64,000 nt of DNA from Canna indica (GCA_034359265.1 CP136897.1:29871501-29935500), one strand, 5' to 3'. Counted from the first letter of the stretch, positions 33,284 through 45,178 are shown. Numbers and translations are program-made. Notes: generated by a model from the letters alone, not told the origin.

Positions 33284-33625
33284 GTCGTGCACTTCTGATC
33301 GTCGGCTAATAAGGGTGAGCGTCCGAGGGATAGCTCGGGGTCATTTTCTTCGTCTCTTCGCGCGCCTTGTAGCGCCACGTGAAAAGCTGAAATCGGACAA
33401 TAATGCAAGGAGTTACGCCCGTTTTAAACGATAAATAATAATTGAAATGTTATTTTTCTTATTTATTTAAAAATTTTAATTTTTCGGGTCGGTTGGTCGA
33501 TCGAGCCGGCCGAAGAGGTTGCGGCAGGCGATCGACAGACAAATTTTATGTCGACGACATCGTCCGTCCTTAACGTTTGGTTAGAAAGATTGGTAAAAAA
33601 AATGATCTCGTCGTGCAATCAAATA

Positions 33626-33742
33626 GGTGCAACACGAGGACTTCCGAGGGGGTCACCCATCCTAGTACTACTCTCGCCCAAGCACGCTTAACTTCGCAGT
33701 TCTGATGGGATCCGGTGCGTTAGTACTGGTATGATCGAACAC
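33626..33742 (-). rRNA. 5S rRNA: 5S rRNA gene, copy 71 (terminator lost)
   Basis: Full length. G97C, C46G, C18T, G5T, G2T. Primary T-run and 11-bp GC-core segment absent. Confidence 0.95.
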
Positions 33743-34094
33743 GTCATGCACTTCTGATCGTCGGCTAATAAGGGTGAGCGTCCGAGGGAAAGCTCGGGGT
33801 CATTTTCTTCGTCTCCTCGCGCGCCTTTTAGCGCCACGTGAAAAACTGAAATCGGACAATAATGCACGGAGTTACGCCCCTTTTAAACGAAAAATAATAA
33901 TTGAAATGTTATTTTTCTTATTTATTTACAAATTTTAATTTTTCGGGTCGGTTGGTCGATCGGGCCGGCCGTAGAGGTTGCGGCGGGCCCCGCGCGAGCG
34001 ATCGACAGCCAAATTTTATGTCGACGACGTCGTCCGTCCTTAACGTTTGGTTAGAAAGATTGGTAAAAAAATGATCTCGTCGTGCAATCAAATA

Positions 34095-34211
34095 GGTGCA
34101 ACACGAGGACTTCCGAGGGGGTCACCCATCCTAGTACTACTCTCGCCCAAGCACGCTTAACTTCGGAGTTCTGATGGGATCCGGTGCGTTAGTGCTGGAA
34201 TGATCGCACCC
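34095..34211 (-). rRNA. 5S rRNA: 5S rRNA gene, copy 72 (terminator lost)
   Basis: Full length. G97C, A13T. Primary T-run absent. Confidence 0.96.
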
Positions 34212-34568
34212 GTCATGCACTTCTGATCATCAGCTAATAAGGGTGAGCGTCCGAGGGATAGCTCGGGGTCATTTTCTTCGTCTCTTCGCGCGCCTTTTAG
34301 CGCCACGTGAAAAGCTGAAATCGGACAATAATGCACGGAGTTACGCCCGTTTTAAACGAAAAATAATAATTGAAATGTTATTTTTCTTATTTATTTACAA
34401 ATTTTAATTTTTCGGGTCGGTTGGTCGATCGAGCCGGCCGTAGAGGTTGCGGCGGGCGATCGACAGCCAAATTTTATGTCGACGACGTCGTCCATCCTTA
34501 ACGTTTGGTTAGAAAGATTGGTAAAAAAAATGATCTCGTCGTGCAATCAAAAAGGTAGTAAAAAAAAA

Positions 34569-34668
34569 GGTGCAACACGAGGACTTCCCAGGGGGTCACC
34601 CATCCTAGTACTACTCTCGCCCAAGCACTGATGGGATCCGGTGCGTTAGTGCAGGTATGATCACACCT
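34569..34668 (-). pseudogene. 5S rRNA: 5S rRNA gene, copy 73: A-box deleted
   Basis: 100 bp: a clean 17-nt deletion removes nt 41-57, i.e. the 5' half of the A-box and the segment before it. Also A16T, C6T, G1A. The C-box and T-run are intact. It should be neither transcribed efficiently nor foldable as 5S RNA (inference). Confidence 0.94.
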
Positions 34669-35036
34669 GTCATGCATTTTTGATCGTCGGCTAATAAGGG
34701 TGAGCGTCCGAGGGATAGCTCGGGGTCATTTTCTTCGTCTCTTCGCGCGCCTTTTAGTGCCACGTGAAAAGCTGAAATCGGACAATAATGCATGGAGTTA
34801 CGCCCGTTTTAAACAAAAAATAATAATTGAAATGTTATTTTTCTTATTTATTTACAAATTTTAATTTTTCGGGTCGGTTGGTCGACCGAGCCGGCCGTAG
34901 AGGTTGCGGTGGGCCCCGCGCGGGCGATCGACAGCCAAATTTTATGTCGACGACGTCGTCCGTTCTTAATGTTTGGTTAGAAAGATTGGTAAAAAAAATG
35001 ATCTCGTCGTGCAATCAAATAGGTACTAAAAAAGAA

Positions 35037-35153
35037 GGTGCAACACGAGGACTTCCCAAGGGGTCACCCATCCTAGTACTACTCTCGCAAAAGCACGCTT
35101 AACTTCGGAGTTCTGATGGGATCCAATGCGTTAGTGCTGGTCTGATCACACCC
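35037..35153 (-). rRNA. 5S rRNA: 5S rRNA gene, copy 74
   Basis: Full length. C95T, G65T, G64T, C29T, C28T, T12G, C6T. T-run interrupted by C. Confidence 0.95.
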
Positions 35154-35521
35154 ATCATGCACTTCTGATCGTCGGCTAATAAGGGTGAGCATCCGAGGGA
35201 TAGCTCGGGGTCATTTTCTTCGTCGCTTCGCGCGCCTTTTAGCGCCACGTGAAAAGCTAAAATCGGACAATAATGCACGGAGTTACGCCTGTTTTAAACG
35301 AAAAATAATAATTGAAATGTTATATTTCTTATTTATTTACAAATTTTAATTTTTCGGGTCGGTTGGTCGATCGAGCCGGCAGTAGTGGTTGCGGCGGGCC
35401 CCGCGCGGGCGATAGACAGCCAAATTTTATGTCGATGACGTCGTCTGTCCTTAACGTTTGGTTAGAAAGATTGGTAAAAAAAATGATCTCGTCGTGCAAT
35501 CAAATAGGTAGTAAAAAAAAA

Positions 35522-35638
35522 GGTGCAACACGAGGACTTCCCAGGGGGTCAACCATCCTAGTACTACTCTCGCCCAACCACGCTTAACTTCGGAGTTCTG
35601 ATGGGATCCGGTGCGTTAGTGCTGGTATGATCGCACCC
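35522..35638 (-). rRNA. 5S rRNA: 5S rRNA gene, copy 75
   Basis: Full length. G87T, C61G. Confidence 0.97.
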
Positions 35639-36006
35639 CTCATGCACTTCTGATCGTCGGCTAATAAGGGTGAGCGTCTGAGGGATAGCTCGGGGTCATT
35701 TCCTTCGTCTCTTCGCGCCCTTTTTAGCGCCACGTGAAAAGCTGAAATCGGACAATAATGCACGGAGTTACGCCCGTTTTAAACGAAAAATAATAATTGG
35801 AATGTTATTTTTCTTATTTATTTACAAATTTTAATTTTTCGGGTCGGTTGGTCGATCGAGCCGGCCGTAGAGGTTGCGGCGGGCCTCGCGCGGGCGATCG
35901 ACAACCAAATTTTATGTCGACGACGTCGTCCGTCCTTAACGTTTGGTTAGAAAGATTGGTAAAAAAAATGATCTCGTCGTGCAATCAAATAGGTAGTAAA
36001 AAAAAA

Positions 36007-36123
36007 GGTGCAACACGAGGACTTCCCAGGGGGTCAACCATCCTAGTACTACTCTCGCCCAAGCACGCTTAACTTCGGAGTTCTGATGGGATCCGGTGCG
36101 TTAGTGCTGGTATCATCGCACCC
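36007..36123 (-). rRNA. 5S rRNA: 5S rRNA gene, copy 76
   Basis: Full length. G87T, C10G. TATA-like element is TTATTTG. Confidence 0.97.
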
Positions 36124-36465
36124 GTCATGCACTTCTGATCGTCGGCAAATAAGGGTGAGCGTTCGAGTGATAGCTCGGGGTCATTTTCTTCGTCTCTTCG
36201 CGCGCCTTTTAGCTCCACGTGAAAAGCTGAAATCGGACAATAATGCACGGAGTTACGCCCGTTTTTAACGAAAAATAATAATTGAAATGTTATTTTTCTT
36301 ATTTATTTACAAATTTTAACTTTTTGGGTCGGTTGGTCGACCGAGCCGGCCGTAGAGGTTGCGGCGGGCGATCGACAGCCAAATTTTATGTCGACGACGT
36401 CGTCCGTCCTTAACGTTTGGTTAGAAAGATTGGTAAAAAAAATGATCTCGTCGTGCAATCAAATA

Positions 36466-36582
36466 GGTGCAACACGAGGACTTCCGACAGGGTCACCCAT
36501 CCTAGTACTACTCTCGCCCAAGCACGCTTGACTTCGGAGTTCTGATGGGATCCGGTGCGTTAGTGCTGGTATGATCGCACAC
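36466..36582 (-). rRNA. 5S rRNA: 5S rRNA gene, copy 77 (terminator lost)
   Basis: Full length. G97C, C95G, C94T, T53C (A-box), G2T. Primary T-run absent. Confidence 0.95.
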
Positions 36583-36924
36583 ATCATGCACTTCTGATCG
36601 TCGACTAATAAGGGTGAGCGTCCGAGGGATAGCTCGGGGTCATTTTCTTCGTCTCTTCGCGCGCCTTTTAGCGCCACGTGAAAAGCTGAAATCGGACAAT
36701 AATCCACGGAGTTACGCCCGTTTTAAACGAAAAATAATAATTGAAATGTTTTTTTTCTTATTTATTTACAAATTTTAATTTTTCGGGTCGGTTGGTCGAT
36801 CGAGCCGGCCGTAGAGGTTGCGGCGGGCGATCGACAGCCAAATTTTATGTCGATGACGTCGTCCGTCCTTAACGTTTGGTTAGAAAGATTGGTAAAAAAA
36901 ATGATCTCGTCGTGCAATCAAATA

Positions 36925-37041
36925 GGTGCAACACGAGGACTTCCGACAGGGTCACCCATCCTAGTACTACTCTCGCCCAAGCACGCTTGACTTCGGAGTT
37001 CTGATGGGATCCGGTGCGTTAGTGCTGGTATGATCGCACCC
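36925..37041 (-). rRNA. 5S rRNA: 5S rRNA gene, copy 78 (terminator lost)
   Basis: Full length. G97C, C95G, C94T, T53C. Primary T-run absent; 459-bp unit. Confidence 0.96.
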
Positions 37042-37398
37042 GTCATGCACTTCTGATCGTCGACTAATAAGGGTGAGCGTCCGAGGGATAGCTCGGGGTC
37101 ATTTTCTTCGTCTCTTCGCGCGCCTTTTAGCGCCACGTGAAAAGCTGAAATCGGACAATAATCCACGGAGTTACGCCCGTTTTAAACGAAAAATAATAAT
37201 TGAAATGTTATTTTTCTTATTTATTTACAAATTTTAATTTTTCGGGTCGATTGGTCGATCGAGCCGGCCGTAGAGGTTGCGGCGGGCGATCGACAGCCAA
37301 ATTTTATGTCGATGACGTCGTCCGTCCTTAACGTTTGGTTAGAAAGATTGGTAAAAAGAATGATCTCGTCGTGCAATCAAATAGGTAGTAAAAAAAAA

Positions 37399-37515
37399 GG
37401 TGTAAAACGAGGACTTCCCAGGGGGTCACCCATCCTAGTATTACTCTCGCCCAAGCACGCTTAACTTCAGAGTTCTAATGGGATACGGTGCGCTAGTGCT
37501 GGTATGATCGCACCC
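37399..37515 (-). rRNA. 5S rRNA: 5S rRNA gene, copy 79
   Basis: Full length. G113A, G110T, G75A, C47T, C39T, G31T, A23G. Confidence 0.95.
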
Positions 37516-37882
37516 GTCATGCATTTCTGATCGTCGGCTAATAAGGTGACCGTCCGAGGGATAGCTCGGGGTCATTTTCTTCGTCTCTTTGCGCGCCTTT
37601 TAGTGCCACGAGAAAAGCTGAAATCGGACAATAATGCATGGAGTTACGCCCGTTTTAAACGAAAAATAATAATTGAAATGTTATTTTTCTTATTTATTTA
37701 CAAATTTTAATTTTTCGGGTCGGTTGGTCGACCGAGCCGGCCGTAGAGGTTGCGGCGGGCCCCGCACGGGCGATCGACAGCCAAATTTTATGTCGACGAC
37801 GTCGTCCGTCCTTAACGTTTGGTTAGAAAGATTGGTAAAAAAAATGATCTCGTCGTGCAATCAAATAGGTAGTAAAAAAAAA

Positions 37883-37999
37883 GGTGCAACACGAGGACTT
37901 CCCAAGGGGTCACCCATCCTAGTACCAGTCTCGCGCAAGCACGCTTAACTTCGGAGTTCTGATGGGATCCGGTGCGTTAGTGCTAGTATGATCGCACCC
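37883..37999 (-). rRNA. 5S rRNA: 5S rRNA gene, copy 80
   Basis: Full length. Four-site haplotype C95T/A74G/G65C/C15T plus G72C. Confidence 0.97.
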
Positions 38000-38366
38000 G
38001 TCATGCACTTCTGATCGTCGGCTAATAAGGGTGAGCGTCCGAGTGATAGCTCGGGGTCCTTTTTTTCGTCTCTTCGCGCGCCTTTTAGCGCCACGTGAAA
38101 AGCTGAAATCAGACAATAATGCATGGAGTTACGCCCGTTTTAAACGAAAAATAATAATTGAAATGTTATATTTCTTATTTATTTACAAATTTTAATTTTT
38201 CGGGTCGGTTGGTCGATCGAGCCGGCCGTAGAGGTTGCGGCGGGCCCCGCGCGGGCGATCGACAGCTAAATTTTATGTCGACGACGTCGTCCGTCCTTAA
38301 CGTTTGGTTAGAAAGATTGGTAAAAAAATGATCTCGTCGTGCAATCAAATAGGTAGTAAAAAAAAA

Positions 38367-38483
38367 GGTGCAACACGAGGACTTCCCAGGGGGTCAACCA
38401 TCCTAGTACTACTCTCGCCCAAGCACGCTTAAATTCGGAGTTCTGATGGGATCCGGTGCGTTAGTGCTGGTATGATCGCACCC
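38367..38483 (-). rRNA. 5S rRNA: 5S rRNA gene, copy 81
   Basis: Full length. G87T, G51T (A-box). Confidence 0.97.
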
Positions 38484-38825
38484 GTCATGCACTTCTGATC
38501 GTCGGCTAATAAGGGTGAGCGTTCGAGTGATAGCTCGGGGTCATTTTCTTCGTCTCTTCGCGCGCCTTTTAGCTCCACGTGAAAAGCTGAAATCGGACAA
38601 TAATGCACGGAGTTACGCCCGTTTTTAACGAAAAATAATAATTGAAATGTTATTTTTCTTATTTATTTACAAATTTTAACTTTTTGGGTCGGTTGGTCGA
38701 CCGAGCCGGCCGTAGAGGTTGCGGCGGGCGATCGACAGCCAAATTTTATGTCGACGACGTCGTCCGTCCTTAACGTTTGGTTAGAAAGATTGGTAAAAAA
38801 AATGATCTCGTCGTGCAATCAAATA

Positions 38826-38942
38826 GGTGCAACACGAGGACTTCCGACAGGGTCACCCATCCTAGTACTACTCTCGCCCAAGCACGCTTGACTTCGGAGT
38901 TCTGATGGGATCCGGTGCGTTAGTGCTGGTATGATCGCACCC
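38826..38942 (-). rRNA. 5S rRNA: 5S rRNA gene, copy 82 (terminator lost)
   Basis: As copy 77 but without G2T. Primary T-run absent. Confidence 0.96.
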
Positions 38943-39284
38943 GTCATGCACTTCTGATCGTCGACTAATAAGGGTGAGCGTCCGAGGGATAGCTCGGGGT
39001 CATTTTCTTCGTCTCTTCGCGCGCCTTTTAGCGCCACGTGAAAAGCTGAAATCGGACAATAATCCACGGAGTTACGCCCGTTTTAAACGAAAAATAATAA
39101 TTGAAATGTTTTTTTTCTTATTTATTTACAAATTTTAATTTTTCGGGTCGGTTGGTCGATCGAGCCGGCCGTAGTGGTTGCGGCGGGCGATCGACAGCCA
39201 AATTTTATGTCGATGACGTCGTCCGTCCTTAACGTTTGGTTAGAAAGATTGGTAAAAAAAATGATCTCGTCGTGCAATCAAATA

Positions 39285-39401
39285 GGTGCAACACGAGGAC
39301 TTCCGACAGGGTCACCCATCCTAGTACTACTCTCGCCCAAGCACGCTTGACTTCGGAGTTCTGATGGGATCCGGTGCGTTAGTGCTGGTATGATCGCACC
39401 C
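39285..39401 (-). rRNA. 5S rRNA: 5S rRNA gene, copy 83 (terminator lost)
   Basis: Same as copy 78. Primary T-run absent. Confidence 0.96.
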
Positions 39402-39758
39402 GTCATGCACTTCTGATCGTCGACTAATAAGGGTGAGCGTCCGAGGGATAGCTCGGGGTCATTTTCTTCGTCTCTTCGCGCGCCTTTTAGCGCCACGTGA
39501 AAAGCTGAAATCGGACAATAATCCACGGAGTTACGCCCGTTTTAAACGAAAAATAATAATTGAAATGTTATTTTTCTTATTTATTTACAAATTTTAATTT
39601 TTCGGGTCGATTGGTCGATCGAGCCGGCCGTAGAGGTTGCGGCGGGCGATCGACAGCCAAATTTTATGTCGATGACGTCGTCCGTCCTTAACGTTTGGTT
39701 AGAAAGATTGGTAAAAAGAATGATCTCGTCGTGCAATCAAATAGGTAGTAAAAAAAAA

Positions 39759-39875
39759 GGTGTAAAACGAGGACTTCCCAGGGGGTCACCCATCCTAGTA
39801 TTACTCTCGCCCAAGCACGCTTAACTTCAGAGTTCTAATGGGATACGGTGCGCTAGTGCTGGTATGATCGCACCC
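39759..39875 (-). rRNA. 5S rRNA: 5S rRNA gene, copy 84
   Basis: Same as copy 79. Confidence 0.95.
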
Positions 39876-40242
39876 GTCATGCATTTCTGATCGTCGGCTA
39901 ATAAGGTGACCGTCCGAGGGATAGCTCGGGGTCATTTTCTTCGTCTCTTTGCGCGCCTTTTAGTGCCACGAGAAAAGCTGAAATCGGACAATAATGCATG
40001 GAGTTACGCCCGTTTTAAACGAAAAATAATAATTGAAATGTTATTTTTCTTATTTATTTACAAATTTTAATTTTTCGGGTCGGTTGGTCGACCGAGCCGG
40101 CCGTAGAGGTTGCGGCGGGCCCCGCACGGGCGATCGACAGCCAAATTTTATGTCGACGACGTCGTCCGTCCTTAACGTTTGGTTAGAAAGATTGGTAAAA
40201 AAAATGATCTCGTCGTGCAATCAAATAGGTAGTAAAAAAAAA

Positions 40243-40359
40243 GGTGCAACACGAGGACTTCCCAAGGGGTCACCCATCCTAGTACCACTCTCGCGCAAGC
40301 ACGCTTAACTTCGGAGTTCTGATGGGATCCGGTGCGTTAGTGCTAGTATGATCGCACCC
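40243..40359 (-). rRNA. 5S rRNA: 5S rRNA gene, copy 85
   Basis: Exactly the four-site haplotype C95T/A74G/G65C/C15T, so identical to copy 3, 39 kb away. Confidence 0.97.
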
Positions 40360-40726
40360 GTCATGCACTTCTGATCGTCGGCTAATAAGGGTGAGCGTCC
40401 GAGTGATAGCTCAGGGTCCTTTTTTTCGTCTCTTCGCGCGCCTTTTAGCGCCACGTGAAAAGCTGAAATCAGACAATAATGCATGGAGTTACGCCCGTTT
40501 TAAACGAAAAATAATAATTGAAATGTTATATTTCTTATTTATTTACAAATTTTAATTTTTCGGGTCGGTTGGTCGATCGAGCCGGCCGTAGAGGTTGCGG
40601 CGGGCCCCGCGCGGGCGATCGACAGCTAAATTTTATGTCGACGACGTCGTCCGTCCTTAACGTTTGGTTAGAAAGATTGGTAAAAAAATGATCTCGTCGT
40701 GCAATCAAATAGGTAGTAAAAAAAAA

Positions 40727-40843
40727 GGTGCAACACGAGGACTTCCCAGGGGGTCAACCATCCTAGTACTACTCTCGCCCAAGCACGCTTAAATTCGGAG
40801 TTCTGATGGGATCCGGTGCGTTAGTGCTGGTATGATCGCACCC
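40727..40843 (-). rRNA. 5S rRNA: 5S rRNA gene, copy 86
   Basis: Same as copy 81. Confidence 0.97.
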
Positions 40844-41211
40844 GTCATGCACTTCTGATCGTCGGCTAATAAGGGTGAGCGTCCGAGTGATAGCTCGGGG
40901 TCATTTTTTTCGTCTCTTCGCGCGCCTTTTAGCGCCACGTGAAAAGCTGAAATCAGACAATAATGCACGGAGTTACGCCCGTTTTAAACGAAAAATAATA
41001 ATTGAAATGTTATTTTTCTTATTTATTTACAAATTTTAATTTTTCGGGTCGGTTGGTCAATCGAGCCGGCCGTAGAGGTTCCGGCGGGCCCCGCGCGGGC
41101 GATCGACAGCCAAATTTTATGTCGACGACGTCGTCCGTCCTTAACGTTTGGTTAGAAAGATTGGTAAAAAAAATAATCTCGTCGTGCAATCAAATAGGTA
41201 GTAAAAAAAAA

Positions 41212-41328
41212 GGTACAACACAAGGACTTCCCAGGGGGTCAACCATCCTAGTACTACTCTCGCCCAAGCACGCTTAACTTCGGAGTTCTGATGGGATCCG
41301 GTGCGTTAGTGCTGGTATGATCGCACCC
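41212..41328 (-). rRNA. 5S rRNA: 5S rRNA gene, copy 87
   Basis: Full length. C114T, C107T, G87T. Confidence 0.97.
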
Positions 41329-41695
41329 GTCATGCACTTCTGATCGTCGGCTAATAAGGTGGGCGTCCGAGGGATAGCTCGCGGTCATTTTCTTCGTCTC
41401 TTTGCGCGCCTTTTAGGGCCACGAGAAAAGCTGAAATCGGACAATAATGCATGGAGTTACGCCCGTTTTAAACGAAAAATAATAATTGAAATGTTATTTT
41501 TCTTATTTATTTACAAGTTTTAATTTTTCGGGTCAGTTGGTCGACCGAGCCGGCCGTAGAGGTTGCGGCGGGCCCCGCGCGGGCGATCGACAGCCAAATT
41601 TTATGTCGACGACGTCGTCCGTCCTTAACGTTTGGTTAGAAAGATTGGTAAAAAAAATGATCTCGTCGTGCAATCAAATAGGTAGTAAAAAAAAA

Positions 41696-41812
41696 GGTGC
41701 AACACGAGTACTTCCCAGGGGGTCACCCATCCTAGTACTACTCTCGCCCAAGCACGCTTAGCTTCGGAGTTTTGATGGGATCCGGTGCGTTAGTGGTGGT
41801 ATGATCGCACCC
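41696..41812 (-). rRNA. 5S rRNA: 5S rRNA gene, copy 88
   Basis: Full length. C104A, T52C (A-box), G41A, G17C. Confidence 0.97.
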
Positions 41813-42180
41813 GTCGTGCACTTCTGATCGTCGGCTAATAAGGGGGAGCGTCCGAGGGATAGCTCGGGGTCATTTTTTTCGTCTCTTTGCGCGCCTTTTA
41901 GCGCCACGTGAAAAGTTGAAATCGGACAATAATGCACCGAGTTACGCCCGTTTTAAACGAAAAATAATAATTGAAATGTTATATTTCTTATTTATTTACA
42001 AATTTTAATTTTTCGGGTCGGTTGGTCGATCGAGCCGGCCGTAGAGGTTGCGGCGGGCCCCGCGCGGGCGATCGACAGCTAAATTTTATGTCGACGACGT
42101 CGTCCGTCCTTAACGTTTGGTTAGAAAGATTGGTAAAAAAAATGATCTCGTCGTGCAATCAAATAGGTAGTAAAAAAAAA

Positions 42181-42297
42181 GGTGCAACACGAGTACTTCC
42201 CAGGGGGTCACCCATCCTAGTACTACTCTCGCCCAAGCACGCTTAACTTCGGAGTTCTGATGGGATCCGATGCGTTAGTGCTGGTATGATCGCACCC
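42181..42297 (-). rRNA. 5S rRNA: 5S rRNA gene, copy 89
   Basis: Full length. C104A, C28T. Confidence 0.97.
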
Positions 42298-42665
42298 GTC
42301 ATGCACTTCTGATCGTCGGCTAATAAGGGTGAGCGTCCGAGGGATAGCTCGGGGTCATTTTCTTCGTCTCTTCGCGCGCCTTTTAGCGCCACGTGAAAAG
42401 CTGAAATCGGACAATAATGCACGGAGTAACGCCCGTTTTAAACGAAAAATAATAATTGAAATGTTATTTTTCTTATTTATTTACAAATTTTAATTTTTTT
42501 GGTCGGTTGGTCGATCGAGCCGGCCGTAGAGGTTGCGGCTGGCCCCGCGCGGGCGATCGACAGCCAAATTTTATGTCGACGACGTCGTCCGTCCTTAACG
42601 TTTGGTTAGAAAGATTGGTAAAAAAAATGATCTCGTCGTGCAATCAAATAGGTAGTAAAAAAAAA

Positions 42666-42782
42666 GGTGCAACCCGAGGACTTCCCAAGGGGTCACCCAT
42701 CCTAGTACTACTCTCGCCCAAGCATGCTTAACCTCGGAGTTCTAATGGGATCCGGTGCGTTAGTGCTGGTATGATCGCACCC
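42666..42782 (-). rRNA. 5S rRNA: 5S rRNA gene, copy 90
   Basis: Full length. T109G, C95T, G58A, A50G, C39T. Confidence 0.96.
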
Positions 42783-43150
42783 GTCATGCACTTCTGATCG
42801 TCGACTAATAAGGGTGAGCGTCCGAGGGATAGCTCGGGGTCATTTTCTTCGTCTCTTCGCGCGCCTTTTAGCACCACGTGAAAAGCTGAAATCGGACAAT
42901 AATGCACGGAGTTACGCCCGTTTTAAACGAAAAATAATAATTGAAATGTTATTTTTCTTATTTATTTACAAATTTTAATTTTTCAGGTTGGTTGGTCGAT
43001 CGAGCAGGCCGTAGAGGTTTCTGCGGGCCCCGCGCGGGCGATCGAGAGCCAAATTTTATACCGACGACGTCGTCTGTCCTTAACGTTTGGTTAGAAAGAT
43101 TGGTAAAAAAAATGATCTCGTCGTGCAATCAAATAGGTAGTAAAAAAAAA

Positions 43151-43267
43151 GGTGCAACACGAGGACTTCCGAGAGGTTCACCTATCCTAGTACTACTCTC
43201 GCCCAAGCACGCTTAACTTCGGAGTTTTGATGGGATCCAGTGCGTTAGTGCTGGTATGATCGCACCC
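43151..43267 (-). rRNA. 5S rRNA: 5S rRNA gene, copy 91
   Basis: Full length. G97C, C94T, C91A, G85A, G41A, C29T; four changes fall in the C-box. Confidence 0.96.
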
Positions 43268-43635
43268 GTCATGCACTTCTGATCGTCGGCTAATAAGGGT
43301 GAGCGTCCGAGTGATAGCTCGGGGTCATTTTCTTCGTCTCTTCGCGCTCCTTTTAGCGCCACGTGAAAAGCTGAAATCAGACAATAATGCAGGGAGTTAC
43401 GCCCGTTATAAACGAAAAATAATAATTGAAATGTTATTTTTCTTATTTATTTACAAATTTTAATTTTTCGGGTCGGTTGGTCGATCGAGCCGGCCGTAGA
43501 GGTTGCGGCTGGCCCCGCTCGGGCGATCGACAGCCAAATTTTATGTCGACGACGTCGTCCGTCCTTAACGTTTGGTTAGAAAGATTGGTAAAAAAAATGA
43601 TCTCGTCGTGCAATCAAATAGGTAGTAAAAAAAAA

Positions 43636-43752
43636 GGTGCAACACGAGAACTTCCCAGGGGGTCACCCATCTTAGTACTACTCTCGCCCAAACACGCTTA
43701 ACTTCGGAGTTCTGATGGGAACCGGTGCGTTAGTGCTGGTATGATCGCACCC
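43636..43752 (-). rRNA. 5S rRNA: 5S rRNA gene, copy 92
   Basis: Full length. C104T, G81A, C61T, A32T. Confidence 0.97.
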
Positions 43753-44120
43753 GTCATGCACTTCTGATCGTCGGCTAATAAGGGTGAGCGTCCGAGTGAT
43801 AGCTCGGGGTCATTTTCTTCGTCTCTTCGCGCGCCTTTTAGCGCCACGTGAAAAGCTGAAATCGGACAATAATGCACGGAGTTACGCCCGTTATAAACGA
43901 ATAATAATAATTGAAATGTTATTTTTCTTATTTATTTACAAATTTTAATTTTTTGGGTCGGTTGGTAGATCGAGCCGGCCATAGAGGTTGCGGCTGGCCC
44001 CGCGCGGGCGATCGACAGCGAAATTTTATGTCGACGACGTCGTCCGTCCTTAACGTTTGGTTAGAAAGATTGGTAAAAAAAATGATCTCGTCGTGCAATC
44101 AAATAGGTTGTAAAAAAAAA

Positions 44121-44236
44121 GGTGCAACACGAGAACTTCCCAGGGGGTCACCAATCCTAGCACTACTCTCGCCCAAGCACGCTTAACTTAAGAGTTCCGA
44201 TGGGATCCGATGCGTTAGTTCTGGTATGTAGCACCC
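44121..44236 (-). rRNA. 5S rRNA: 5S rRNA gene, copy 93 (1-nt deletion)
   Basis: 116 bp with a base lost near nt 7-9. Also C104T, G85T, A77G, G48T, C47T, A40G, C28T, C18A. Related to copy 104. Confidence 0.94.
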
Positions 44237-44604
44237 GTCATGCACTTCTGATCGTCGGCTAATAAGGGTGAGCGTACGAGTGATAGCTCGGGGTCAATTT
44301 CTTCGTCTCTTCGCGCGCCTTTTAGCGCCACGAGAAAAGCTGAAATCAGACAATAATGCACGAAGTTACGCCCGTTATAAACGAAAAATAATAATTGAAA
44401 TGTTATTTTTCTTATTTATTTACAAATTTTAATTTTTTGGGTCGGTTGGTCGATCGAGCCGGCCGTAGAGGTTGCGGCTGGCCCCGCGCGGGCGATCGAC
44501 AGCCAAATTTTATGTCGACGACGTCGTCCGTCCTTAACGTTTGATTAGAAAGATTGGTAAAAAAAATGATCTCGCCGTGCAATCAAATAGTTAGTAAAAA
44601 AAAA

Positions 44605-44721
44605 GGTGCAACACGAGGAGTTCCCAGGGGGTCACCAATCCTAGTACTACTCTCGCCCAAGCACGCTTAACTTCGGAGTTCTGATGGGAACCGGTGCGTT
44701 AGTGCTGGTATGATCGCACCC
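44605..44721 (-). rRNA. 5S rRNA: 5S rRNA gene, copy 94
   Basis: Full length. G102C, G85T, A32T; same class as copies 97 and 105. Confidence 0.97.
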
Positions 44722-45061
44722 GTCATGCACTTCTGATCGTCGGCTAATAAGGGTGAGCGTCCGAGTGATAGCTCGGGGTCATTTTCTTCGTCTCTTCGCG
44801 CGCCTTTTAGCGCCACGTGAAAAGCTGAAATCGGACAATAATGCACGGAGTTACGCCCGTTTTAAACGAAAAATAATAATTGAAATGTTATTTTTCTTAT
44901 TTGTTTACAAATTTTAATTTTTCGGGTCGGTAAGTCGATCGAGCCGGCCGTAGAGGTTGCGGCGGGCGATCGACAACCAATTTTTTGTCGACGACGTCGT
45001 CCGTCCTTAACGTTTGGTTAGAAAGATTGGTAAAAAAATGATCTCGTCGTGCAATCAAATA

Positions 45062-45178
45062 GGTGCAACACGAGGACTTCCCAGGGGGTCACCCATCCTA
45101 GTACTACTCTCGCCCAAGCACGCTTAGCTTCGGAGTTTTGATGGGATCCGGTGCGTTAGTGCTGGTATGATCGCACCC
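45062..45178 (-). rRNA. 5S rRNA: 5S rRNA gene, copy 95 (terminator lost)
   Basis: Full length. T52C, G41A. Primary T-run absent, the only such copy outside 30.8-39.4 kb; the unit also has the 11-bp GC-core deletion. Confidence 0.96.

Larger units (their letters stand above)
36161..38520. repeat. 2,360-bp tandem duplicated block, first copy
   Basis: Matches 38521-40880 at an offset of 2,360 with only about five substitutions or small changes seen (near 36580, 36815, 37924, 38051). Contains copies 77-81. Confidence 0.93.
38521..40880. repeat. 2,360-bp tandem duplicated block, second copy
   Basis: Second copy of 36161-38520, with copies 82-86. Confidence 0.93.

Noticed and set aside
36459..36707. 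Minus-strand open frames of 60-85 codons running from the upstream spacer through the 5S gene.
   Set aside because: They overlap the sense strand of the structural RNA gene and its promoter and vary freely in frame and end between units. They are shadows of the rDNA.
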